DNA from: JABGPL01 sp964387885
GTDB taxonomy: Bacteria; Electryoneota; AABM5-125-24; Hatepunaeales; Hatepunaeaceae
Length of the DNA stretch: 64,000 bases
Direction: 5' to 3'
Assembly: GCA_964387885.1 (NCBI GenBank)
Contig: CAYLYZ010000016.1
Location: 1-64,000, forward strand
Every line of letters starts with the position of its first letter. Position 1 is the first letter of the stretch. The translations under genes were made by a program, and so were the position numbers. A model generated the notes under the pieces. It worked only from the letters and a program-made list of their open reading frames with translations, was not told the origin of the DNA and did no database searches. This document shows, piece by piece, positions 25,945 through 34,287 of this stretch.

Positions 25945-27170
25945 TTTAAGAGTGTTATGCTCTTCCCTGCTGTTTTCCGGGCACTGTTCAGAGTTACGTA
26001 GTAACGTCCGGCGGGAAACTGTGCTAAAACAAGGTTCAGGTTGTGCTGTCCCGGTGATATTTCCCCCAATGTGCTGGATTGGATTAATTTACCAGCTGTA
26101 TTAAAAAGCTGCATGTTCAGGTTTTGTGAGCCTGTACACTCGAAACTTAATGTTGTGCTGCTGTTAAACGGTTCGGGATAGTTTTCGAGAAAACTGAATG
26201 CGACCGGGGTTGGTTTGAAACTGTCGTCTACCGAGTTTACGTCCCGGTTGGTATATAATCTCACAAATGGATCGCCCATTCCGCATACAATATCGAGGTC
26301 GCTGTCTCCATCCCAGTCAACTAATGTCGGACGGGAATATCTCTCAACGTAGATCATATCATTGACATCCCAGAGCATAACTTCAGCTTCAAACTCAGGG
26401 CTGCCCTCTTCACCGATATTGCGATAGTAATGTAATCTCCCCTGCACAGATCCGGCTACGAGATCAAATAATCCGTCACCATCCAAGTCACCAGTCGTGC
26501 ATGTCGTCTCACTTTGAAGTCTAATGGCTTCTCCACCGGCTTCAACATCACCTATAACTACAAACTCATGTTCTTCAACTGAACCTTCATTGATAACTAA
26601 AGCGATGTTTCCCTCAGCGGTTCCGATCAGCAGATCAAAGTCTCCATCTCCATCCCAGTCCATAGCATGCGGTGCCGTCCTGCCTCCGACATCGAGGTCG
26701 TGTCCTTCGGTTTGGAGGTCATCCTGTGCTGACAATGTGCCGTCTTCGTTGCGGAGGTAAAAATCGACATGCCCGAATTCTTCACCCACCAATAAATCCA
26801 TATCACCATCTGCATCTATATCCACCATCTGTGGATAAGCACCCTGACATCAACCAAAGTTGGTCGTTATCCTCTCACCATCCGCCGCGAGATTTCCCAT
26901 ATCCTCAAGAACGGGCTCTCCAGCATCAGCATTATTTTGATACAAATAAACAGGACCTTCCCAGAAAGTCCCGACCAGCATGTCCAAATCTCCGTCACCG
27001 TCCCAGTCTCCGACGTTGGGAACGGTGTACCCGCTCTCATCTTCGGGGATTGTCTCACCACCAGCCATAAGATTCACAGGGGCATTAAAAATAGGCGGTT
27101 CACCGAAACCTGTTGTTGACAAACAGAGTATCAACCCTAAACAAATAATCAGTTTTAAATTCATATCCAT
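25941..27170 (-). pseudogene. Secreted FG-GAP repeat protein interrupted by in-frame TGA
   Basis: Two open stretches lie in the same frame. 26850-27170 carries a signal peptide (NLKLIICLGLILCLSTTGFG) and an FG-GAP/VCBS motif (NVGDWDGDGDLDMLVGT). After TGA at 26850-26852 the frame continues CQGAYPQMVDIDADGDMDLLVG and several more FG-GAP repeats to a sorting domain (NYPEPFNSSTTLSF ... ITLLK). Without the TGA the product would be about 409 residues with a beta-propeller. The rest of the frame is undamaged and the promoter is intact, so the change is recent, or the stop is read through, or it is a sequence error. TGG (Trp) or CGA (Arg) is one base away. Start ATG 27170 follows GGAGGAGAGG. Confidence 0.7.
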
Positions 27171-27213
27171 CCTCTCCTCCTGCTGCAAAATAAATTCACA
27201 TTACCCTAAGTGT

Positions 27214-27242
27214 AAGTTATCAAATCAGGCTGAGCATGTCAA
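27214..27242 (-). promoter_or_regulatory. Promoter of the interrupted FG-GAP gene
   Basis: The minus strand reads TTGACA (27237-27242), 17 bases, TAACTT (27214-27219), about 45 bases before the start codon. Confidence 0.6.
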
Positions 27243-27260
27243 GTTTTCGCTCGTGATATT

Positions 27261-27284
27261 CGCAGGCATGGACGCCTGCGCTAC
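27261..27284 (-). repeat. GTAG palindrome, CGCAGGC arms
   Basis: Arms CGCAGGC and GCCTGCG around ATGGAC, followed by CTAC. Confidence 0.75.
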
Positions 27285-27367
27285 TTATGTGTGGCCTGGG
27301 TTACTCGTTACTCAGGTTTCTTTATTAAGTAAAATATGATCTTTGGTTACTTCGATTTATTAGGAGA

Positions 27368-27427
27368 CCCGGGCAATGAATAGCCCGGGCCGCACTTCCT
27401 CAACTGTCAGGTGATGGCACCTGACAG
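27368..27427. repeat. CCCGGGC hairpin and GTCAG-type palindrome
   Basis: CCCGGGC and GCCCGGG arms around AATGAATA, then perfect arms CTGTCAGGTG (27404-27413) and CACCTGACAG (27418-27427) around ATGG. A half-copy CACCTGACACC follows at 27439. Confidence 0.7.
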
Positions 27428-27467
27428 CACTTTATTAACACCTGACACCACCTTTTTAGATATTAGC

Positions 27468-27534
27468 GAGAAAAGATTCTCTTTTTACTTGACAAAGTAA
27501 AATTTTGCCCTTATGTTTAAGAGAAAAGATTCTC
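27468..27534 (+). promoter_or_regulatory. BlaI-type promoter with two operators
   Basis: GAGAAAAGATTCTC occurs twice, at 27468-27481 and 27521-27534. Between them lie TTGACA (27489-27494), 17 bases and TATGTT (27512-27517). One operator abuts the -35 and the other follows the -10, so a dimeric repressor on either would block transcription. The sites are a GAGAA/TTCTC dyad, different from the usual TACA/TGTA BlaI box. Confidence 0.85.
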
Positions 27535-27556
27535 GCATAAGAAATCAGGATTAAAA

Positions 27557-27952
27557 ATGGCAGGTCGAAAGTCTCCTACATTTACAGAGGTTGAGCTCGA
27601 ATTCATGCAGATATTCTGGGAGCATGGTGAGATGTCTTCTGAAGATATTCAGAATATCCTCAGCACCCAGGGTCGTGAATTGACTGACGGAACCGTAAGG
27701 AAGGTACTCGGGATTTTGCTTAAGAAGGGATACCTTGAACGCGAACGCCGTGGGCGGAGTTTCTATTATGTTCCCAGCGTGGTCAAGGAGCAGGCGAATG
27801 GTCGGATGATTCAAGATCTGCTCAATCGTGCTTTCTCCGGATCGATACCAAACATGGTCGCTACCCTACTCGACAATCGTGATATTAACTCTGATGACAT
27901 CAAGGCAATTAAGGGTATGATCGACGAGTATGAAAAAGGAGACCAGGAATGA
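27557..27952 (+). CDS. BlaI/MecI/CopY family repressor
   Basis: A 131-residue winged-helix repressor. FTEVELEFMQIFWEHGEMS opens the domain, and TVRKVLGILLKKGYLERER with RSFYYVPSV form the recognition helix and wing. Family members are dimeric repressors inactivated by proteolysis started by a paired M56 membrane protease. It overlaps that protease gene by ATGA. Two identical dyads flank its promoter, so autoregulation is likely. AGGA precedes ATG 27557. Confidence 0.9.
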   Translation: MAGRKSPTFTEVELEFMQIFWEHGEMSSEDIQNILSTQGRELTDGTVRKVLGILLKKGYLERERRGRSFYYVPSVVKEQANGRMIQDLLNRAFSGSIPNMVATLLDNRDINSDDIKAIKGMIDEYEKGDQE

Positions 27953-29721
27953 GCGCAATGTACTTCCTCAACCTCGCTGACAACGTTGGATTTGCCCTGA
28001 TAAGGTTCATCGTTTCACTTTTCTGGCAATCTTCGATTGTATTGCTCGGTGCATTTGTAATAATGAATGTTCTCCGTAATCACCGAGCAGATGTCAGGCA
28101 CAGAATACTAACAGCGGTCTTTCTTTCCATACCCTTGATCCCGATATTATCCTGGTTCGCTGGTTACATAGGTGTACCTCAAGCTTCTTTATTTATACCA
28201 CCTGAATTTGCTACGATTTCTGCAGAGTCAGCACCCACCGAACCGTTGAAAAATGAGATCATTCAGACGGTATATACAAGCTCCCAATCTGAAATTATAC
28301 CGGGATTATTCAATTTTCCGTTCGCATTAACCGCACTTGTCCTGATTTCTGTCGGAATAGCAATGTTAAGTATTGTGTTTGCCGGTAGAAGACGCATTTC
28401 TCTACTTTTGAGGAATGGAGCTGAACTTACCGATAGTAACTTGATATCGATTTTCAAACGAGGGGCAAAAAGACTTGATCTACAAAAAGAATTCACTCTG
28501 GTCAGTTGTTCGGAAATTGATACTCCTTTCACTTCAGGAACTCGAAAACCAGTGATATTTTTGCCCACTGAAATTAGAGATAATCTATCCAATAATGAAA
28601 TTTCGGACATTGCTCTGCATGAACTCGCACACATAAAAAGATATGATTCCCTCTGGTTGACAATGATATCGGTTTTCAGGGCGTTTATCTTCTTTAATCC
28701 TCTGGCATGGTTGGCAGCAGGACAGATATTGAAACTGACCGAAGAAGCTTGTGATGACATGGTCATACGATCGACAGGGAAACCAGTTGATTATGCGAGA
28801 ATGCTCACTCGGATCGCAGAGAAGTTATCAAACAGGAGATTAATAATGGAGCTTTCAGCCGGAATAGTACTTTCACGAAAAGCATTCATAAAGAGAGTCA
28901 GGAACATATTGTCAAGTAAGGGAAGAGCTGTTCGGAAGTTTACGATGATTCAGTGTACAGCCATGATCCTTGACCTAATGCTTGTTTTCGGAATAGCAAT
29001 TGCCGCTCCACTTAATGATAAGACTGATGTGAAAGTAATGAAGGCGACTGCAGACAAAGCCGGATTGCAGGAGAAGGGTGAGATACTAAATACCGGTATG
29101 GATCTTCAAACTGTGACGAGTATTCTTGGCTTCGAGCCTGAGATCAAAGATGTGTATACTCCCACGCGTGACATCTATGTCTGGAAGGAAAAGGGCTTTT
29201 TCAGCACAAAGCACACCCTGATTGTTGTCTTTGAAAACGATAAGGCCTGGATGATAAGTAGTGTAACCGGTAATGTTAAAGACATAAATAAGCATGTGGC
29301 AAATGCTGAAGAATCTTCGCGTCGGGCGAAGAAAGTGGAAGTTGACGGCGAGCTTATACCCATGCACGAGGCGGATAACATTTGGGTTGATGTTCCTCAT
29401 GCGATGAAACGATTGATAGAATCAGGTGAAGAGGAATTGGTCCTCGACCAGAAGACAATACAACTATTCGACAGCATCGAAATGAAGATGCCGTTCGAAA
29501 AAGTCGCCCAACTGCTGGGTGAACCGACAAGACGGAAGATAAATAAGAGAAGTGAATCTTACATCTGGGATTTCGGTGAAATTAAATTCAAAGTCAACTT
29601 AAAGAAGGGATTTGTCCTGACAAAGGAATTGAAAGCCCCTCATTTTAACCTGTTTGTAGAAAAAGAGCATTGGACTGTCCACGGCAGTAAAAACAAAATC
29701 ACTGTTGAAGTTAGAAATTAG
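27949..29721 (+). CDS. BlaR1-like M56 membrane metalloprotease with BamE-like C-terminal repeats
   Basis: A 590-residue membrane protease. Four hydrophobic helices surround a zinc-protease site LHELAHIKRYDSLW (HExxH) near residue 223, with EEACDDMVI as the third-ligand region. After a last helix near 345 there is no penicillin-binding sensor domain. Instead there are two short repeats, DLQTVTSILGFEPEI and PFEKVAQLLGEPTRR, which look like SmpA/BamE modules facing the outside. What it senses is unknown. Antibiotic sensing is not supported, because no PBP-like or beta-lactamase gene adjoins. It is co-transcribed with the BlaI-type repressor through a 4-base overlap. Confidence 0.85.
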   Translation: MSAMYFLNLADNVGFALIRFIVSLFWQSSIVLLGAFVIMNVLRNHRADVRHRILTAVFLSIPLIPILSWFAGYIGVPQASLFIPPEFATISAESAPTEPLKNEIIQTVYTSSQSEIIPGLFNFPFALTALVLISVGIAMLSIVFAGRRRISLLLRNGAELTDSNLISIFKRGAKRLDLQKEFTLVSCSEIDTPFTSGTRKPVIFLPTEIRDNLSNNEISDIALHELAHIKRYDSLWLTMISVFRAFIFFNPLAWLAAGQILKLTEEACDDMVIRSTGKPVDYARMLTRIAEKLSNRRLIMELSAGIVLSRKAFIKRVRNILSSKGRAVRKFTMIQCTAMILDLMLVFGIAIAAPLNDKTDVKVMKATADKAGLQEKGEILNTGMDLQTVTSILGFEPEIKDVYTPTRDIYVWKEKGFFSTKHTLIVVFENDKAWMISSVTGNVKDINKHVANAEESSRRAKKVEVDGELIPMHEADNIWVDVPHAMKRLIESGEEELVLDQKTIQLFDSIEMKMPFEKVAQLLGEPTRRKINKRSESYIWDFGEIKFKVNLKKGFVLTKELKAPHFNLFVEKEHWTVHGSKNKITVEVRN

Positions 29722-30146
29722 TAATCAACCGATTTCCCCGGGACTTTGATTTGACCCACAGGAGTTCCGGGGATTTCCTCCTTGCCATCAATCTACGAAG
29801 TATTAGGATTCAAAACGACTCGACGCGGGATGAGATGCTCGATTAGATCATAACTACTGGATTACCATCTATCCGGTACATGAGCGAAGCTCAGCGAACT
29901 CGGGAGCGACATGAATTTTACTGAACATTAAGGCTACTAAGCAAATTACTTATATAATAGAGATTATATATTCTATCAACAGCCTAATACCACAGGGGCT
30001 TTCATGCGTAAGTAATTATTATCTAATAAGAAAGTAATATTTTTTGATATTACCTATCATTTCTGTCCGAATGCTATTGTAGAAGGAATTATTATTTATT
30101 AACTTAAAATATAACAGTTTCAAACCCCTGAGAGGAGGAACCTTCG
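29722..30146. other. Intergenic region with one hairpin
   Basis: A 425-base gap. A hairpin CCCCGGGAC (29736-29744) with GTTCCGGGG (29764-29772) follows the M56 gene but lacks a T-run. I see nothing else I can support. Confidence 0.5.
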
Positions 30147-32231
30147 ATGCATACGAAATGGTTTGTTATACTGAGTATGATTCTAATTTGTAATAGTACT
30201 TTCGCCGGTGAGTGGTCTGCGTATACTTTACGTCCGGATCAACTTCCCGCTGCTTCAGTCCAACCCAACCGCGATGACCCGCAACCAGATACCCTGTCTT
30301 ATGATGACGGCAACGGACACCGTGTTTACCCACATCAACTTTTTTCATGCAACTGGTTTACCGCACCTGAAGAATTCGAATTGCGAAGCATATACTTCCA
30401 CCCCTGCAACCACAGGAATAACCAAAATCTCGGTTGCAATGTTTACATTTACACTGCTGGTCAAAACGGTCTCCCGGTCGAAAGGTTGTGGACTACCTGG
30501 ATAGATCCACCGTTGAGGCACGGTTGGAACTCCGTTGACCTTCCTGAGGAAGATTATATAACATTCGAAGCTGGTGATCACTTTAATATCATCTATGGTC
30601 CTTCGTCTGGTGATGCATTCCCGGGTGGTCAGGGAGATGGATGGTGGAATTTTCTCGATGAGGCGACCAATTCAAATCGCAGTTTTATCTCAGACAATCT
30701 TCAAAATCGCTGGACGCTTATCGGAGGAGATTTACTGATTCGTGCCGGAGGTGAAATTGGAGGGGAATTGCTCGATCTCGGTGTCGATGCCGTTGCAAAC
30801 GAAATAGAAAAATTCTTCCTGACAGGAATTGAACCCATCTCTTATAATGCAACGATTACCAATTATGGTGAAGTTGATGTTGAGGAATTTTCGGTGACAT
30901 TTTCTGCGCTAATAGTTGGTGAAAATGATCCGGTATGGACAAATACGGTTGAGTGCGGTAACCTCGCAGTAGATGAAAGCGTCTCCGTGGAGACTGAAGA
31001 AGCGTTTGAAGCTTTCGGTGGACTTGGTTATCACATCATTGCGGAAGTTATCACAGACGGTGATGACAACCCGGATAACGATGACAACAGTCTCGAACAG
31101 ATAATTGATTTTCCTGCTGATGTTGGTGAAAACGAAGGTACATGGTTTGGGTACACCGATGGACACACAGACGGTGGTTTGCAATTCGACGGAGGTGTAT
31201 TCGGCGTGATGTTCTACCCCCCGGATGACCAGCCGACAAGAGTCACCCGGATTCGTGGCAGTGTTGAACCTCAGAACTGGAATGATGTTGAGTTTCGCAT
31301 CTACATATACGATGGAGAAACATACGATCTGCGCTGGTCGGGAATGGTTGCACCATTGATGGATCAGTGGATGGAAGTTGACGTCAGCGATGAAGAAAAC
31401 CTTACTGCATTCCCGGGAGAGAGCATCCTTGTTGCATATGAATACAGCGAACGCATTATGATGCGATTCGACCGTGACCATCCGATAGCCGGATCAAATC
31501 CCCTAATGCCGGCAACTATGTTCCAGAGCATTGACGATGGTGAAAGCTGGGAAGCTCAGGGCATGGGAGATTATGGACTTGAGGTAAGGTTAGCTTATAC
31601 GGACGAAATCCCGCCACGAGGGATTCTTGAACATAGCCCTGCAGCAATAGATTTTGGTAATGCAGTGGATATCGAAATTGGAATCCCGATCGAAAGACAA
31701 CTTGCACTCCACAATACTGGCAATGCCACAGTCTCTATTGACGATATAAATATCGGAGAAGAATTCACCGATGAGTTTTCATTCAGCGATACAGAGTTCG
31801 ATATTCTTCAGGCAGACAGCTTTATTGTTACGCTGACATGGACACCGGAAGATCTGGATTTACTGGAAACTGAAATTACAATTTCCAATGACTCCGAAAA
31901 TGAGACATACACAATTCCCGTAATAGGCAATAATCTTGGAATTGATGGAAATACCTCGAATGCTCCGACTGAATTTGGGCTTTCAACCGCTTATCCCAAT
32001 CCATTTAACAGTTCAACTCAGCTTTCTTTCAGTTTACCATTTACAAGCGAAACCATGCTGACAGTTTACGACATTAATGGCGCGGAAATCACACAATTGG
32101 TGAAGGGTGAGTTTCAAACCGGTAGTTATGATATAACCTGGAATGCGAACAATGTTTCTTCAGGTGTGTATTACATTCGACTTGAAGCCGGAATCTTTAT
32201 TGATACAGAAAAGGTTGTTCTAATCCGATAG
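30147..32231 (+). CDS. Secreted protein with Ig-like/ASH domain and type A sorting domain
   Basis: A 694-residue exported protein. Residues 1-21 form a signal peptide (MHTKWFVILSMILICNSTFA). The middle is beta-rich, with a repeated module (DTLSYDDGNGHRVYP and EGTWFGYTDGHTDGG), an ASH-like segment (IDFGNAVDIEIGIPIERQL) and a sorting domain from AYPNPFNSSTQLSFSLP to EKVVLIR. RBS GAGAGGAGGA lies upstream. Substrate or partner is not apparent. It is a single gene. The sorting domain suggests a cell-surface or released product. Confidence 0.85.
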   Translation: MHTKWFVILSMILICNSTFAGEWSAYTLRPDQLPAASVQPNRDDPQPDTLSYDDGNGHRVYPHQLFSCNWFTAPEEFELRSIYFHPCNHRNNQNLGCNVYIYTAGQNGLPVERLWTTWIDPPLRHGWNSVDLPEEDYITFEAGDHFNIIYGPSSGDAFPGGQGDGWWNFLDEATNSNRSFISDNLQNRWTLIGGDLLIRAGGEIGGELLDLGVDAVANEIEKFFLTGIEPISYNATITNYGEVDVEEFSVTFSALIVGENDPVWTNTVECGNLAVDESVSVETEEAFEAFGGLGYHIIAEVITDGDDNPDNDDNSLEQIIDFPADVGENEGTWFGYTDGHTDGGLQFDGGVFGVMFYPPDDQPTRVTRIRGSVEPQNWNDVEFRIYIYDGETYDLRWSGMVAPLMDQWMEVDVSDEENLTAFPGESILVAYEYSERIMMRFDRDHPIAGSNPLMPATMFQSIDDGESWEAQGMGDYGLEVRLAYTDEIPPRGILEHSPAAIDFGNAVDIEIGIPIERQLALHNTGNATVSIDDINIGEEFTDEFSFSDTEFDILQADSFIVTLTWTPEDLDLLETEITISNDSENETYTIPVIGNNLGIDGNTSNAPTEFGLSTAYPNPFNSSTQLSFSLPFTSETMLTVYDINGAEITQLVKGEFQTGSYDITWNANNVSSGVYYIRLEAGIFIDTEKVVLIR

Positions 32232-32714
32232 AATAATTTTATACGAGTCGGATTGTTACTTAGGATTTGCTGAATAACTTTTAACATTAAGATAAATAAA
32301 GATTTGAAAGATGAGAGTTGGTGCTCAACTACAAGGATATTTATCGATTTCAGGGAATAACTTACATTCATCAGTCGACCTCAACCCCCCTTTAATTCCC
32401 CTCCCCGCCTTCGCGAGGACAGGCTCTTCAATAGAAGGGGGGAGAACTATCTCTCCTCCTGCTATCGCAGGGAGGGATTTAGGGGGGTAAAAAAAACGAG
32501 CAAGAACGGAAATGCAAGCCTTATGACTTATTCAGCAGACCTTACTTATAGCACCTCTTGAAAGTAGTGCCTATCAAACGAAGTGAATCAATCTCTTAAA
32601 AGGTGTATATACAAACAGATCGCTTCGTCTCTTCGTTCCTCGCGAAGACGAATATCAGTCATTACTTTCGGGAAATGTTATAACAATAATCCGACTGCTA
32701 AAATCACGCTTTCA
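32232..32714. other. Intergenic region with C-rich repeats
   Basis: Convergent gap of 483 bases. It holds the C-rich/G-rich imperfect hairpin at about 32387-32490. A copy of a GAAGTGAATCAATCTCTTA-type repeat at about 32578-32660 has a related copy at about 33835-33900, on the other side of the ferredoxin-like gene. Confidence 0.5.
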
Positions 32715-33785
32715 TCACCGTCCGGGGTGTCCGTATTCCTCGCTATCCATTCTGTTTATATGATACCGCACTTCATCAGAACTCAAACTATTCTGCCAGA
32801 TACCAAAAGAGCGAGCCCCGACATAACCGATGAGGAATATCCCGAGAGTAATAACTGCTAATTGAAACGGAGTCAGGGAATCCTTTCGGGTCCCGATCTC
32901 GAGAGCCTCCGGGACCGGGCAGGATGTAACGCAATCTCCACAGCCGATGCACTCCGGATCAATTATTCGTAATTTGGTATCAACCGGAAGTCTCGCCGGA
33001 CAAATCTGCTCGCAGATACCGCAATCCGTGCAAGTCACGGGATCACGTCTCACCTTGATTGGGCTCATCCAACTGAACAGACCCATAAGAGCTCCATACG
33101 GGCATAAGTACCGACACCAGAAACTGTGAATTAGTATTGACAAGAGGATCAATCCAATAAGAATCCCTGCAGCAAGGCCACTTAAATTCAGGAAGAACAT
33201 CCCCATTTTAACATCGGAAATTTTGTTATATGGGCTTTCTATGAATGCACGTAAACTCTCAGCTGACATGTTAAGAATTGCCCAGGCGAAAAATGCAAGG
33301 AGGAAGTATTTTATCCCGCGCAGGCTGAAGTCAAGCCAGTCGGGCAGCCTGAAATTACGCTTGAATATCAGTTGCCCGATTCGAGCAAGCCATTCTGAGA
33401 TAAATCCTACAGGGCAGATCCATCCACAGAATGCCTTCCGTACAACGATAGATATCAAGATAAATAATAAAAACAGGACGGTTGCTGCCGGGTGAATATC
33501 ATTGAGTACCCCCTGCCTTATCCAATCAATCAGACCCATAAATCCACTGATCGGTAAGTATCCTTCAACTCCGGGAGGACGAGGCGGGAGTTCTCCATGT
33601 TCTGAAGTTAGAGCAGAACTTACAAAGTTTGCGAACATTACTCCAAGGACAATTGAGGTTAATACGAATCCAAGCTGCACACCTAATCGCCAAACTGACG
33701 TCCTCGCTGTACCAAGTTTGAGTGAGAATTTCTTTTTATTCCACTTGAGTCGCGGTCTTTTCTTTACCAATTTGTTTCTACTCAA
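32715..33785 (-). CDS. NapH/NosR-like membrane-bound 4Fe-4S protein
   Basis: A 356-residue polytopic protein. Its two CxxxCP motifs (FCGWICPVG and CRYLCPYGAL) are the NapH/NosR/CcoG-like cytoplasmic membrane signature. Two ferredoxin clusters follow, CTDCGICEQICP and CIGCGDCVTSCP. About five transmembrane helices surround them. Such proteins pass electrons across or along the membrane to periplasmic reductases. The partner is not in this window, so role and donor are unknown. TTG 33785 (codons for MSRNK) is the only reasonable start. RBS is poor. Confidence 0.8.
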   Translation of the reverse strand: MSRNKLVKKRPRLKWNKKKFSLKLGTARTSVWRLGVQLGFVLTSIVLGVMFANFVSSALTSEHGELPPRPPGVEGYLPISGFMGLIDWIRQGVLNDIHPAATVLFLLFILISIVVRKAFCGWICPVGFISEWLARIGQLIFKRNFRLPDWLDFSLRGIKYFLLAFFAWAILNMSAESLRAFIESPYNKISDVKMGMFFLNLSGLAAGILIGLILLSILIHSFWCRYLCPYGALMGLFSWMSPIKVRRDPVTCTDCGICEQICPARLPVDTKLRIIDPECIGCGDCVTSCPVPEALEIGTRKDSLTPFQLAVITLGIFLIGYVGARSFGIWQNSLSSDEVRYHINRMDSEEYGHPGR

Positions 33786-34191
33786 TCTGTTGATGTTTTA
33801 GCATTTCTTAAAAGTAATGACAGTGTGCGCAAAGCGAACCAATCTCTTATATCACACATTTCCAAACGGATCGTTTTGTCTCTATTCTCCTCTCGACAAA
33901 GTACATTATTTATTACTCTCGACAAATACTATACTCATTGTTTTTTTGGTGCTGTTATTGGTTTATAACACTGCCTGGAAGTTTATCAAGCCCTTTAGAT
34001 TCGCTAAGATAAGAGGGCTCAATAAATTGGCCCCTACGCGAAACTAAACAATTGCTTCATAAAACGAAATTACTTTTGAGCAACAGTATAATCCCTTATT
34101 ATATAACGAAATATTGGTACTTAAATTTGAAAGATGCTTACATTCTATTTGACTTTTTCAAGTTTATTGGGATTATTCTAACAAACAAAAA
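33786..34191. other. Intergenic region
   Basis: Divergent-to-convergent gap between the ferredoxin-like gene and the terminator at 34192. A repeat resembling 32578-32660 lies at about 33835-33900. Otherwise nothing is recognisable. Confidence 0.45.
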
Positions 34192-34235
34192 AAGAAGCAA
34201 CTCACTACTCGACGACGAGTTGAGAGTTGCTTCTT
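34192..34235 (-). terminator. Rho-independent terminator of the subtilase gene
   Basis: A 12-bp perfect stem AAGAAGCAACTC with GAGTTGCTTCTT encloses an inner hairpin ACTCG-ACGA-CGAGT. On the minus strand it is followed by TTTTTTTGTTTG. Confidence 0.9.
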
Positions 34236-34287
34236 AAATATCACATACAATCCCGAGTTTAACTTTCAGGAGAGTAGAAAATCAAAA

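Noticed and set aside
25941..27170. TGA coding for tryptophan throughout the organism
   Set aside because: Several clear genes end at TGA at the family's normal length, for example the GlmL gene (8351-8353).
27949..29721. Beta-lactam resistance sensor
   Set aside because: The C-terminal part lacks a penicillin-binding domain, and no beta-lactamase adjoins.
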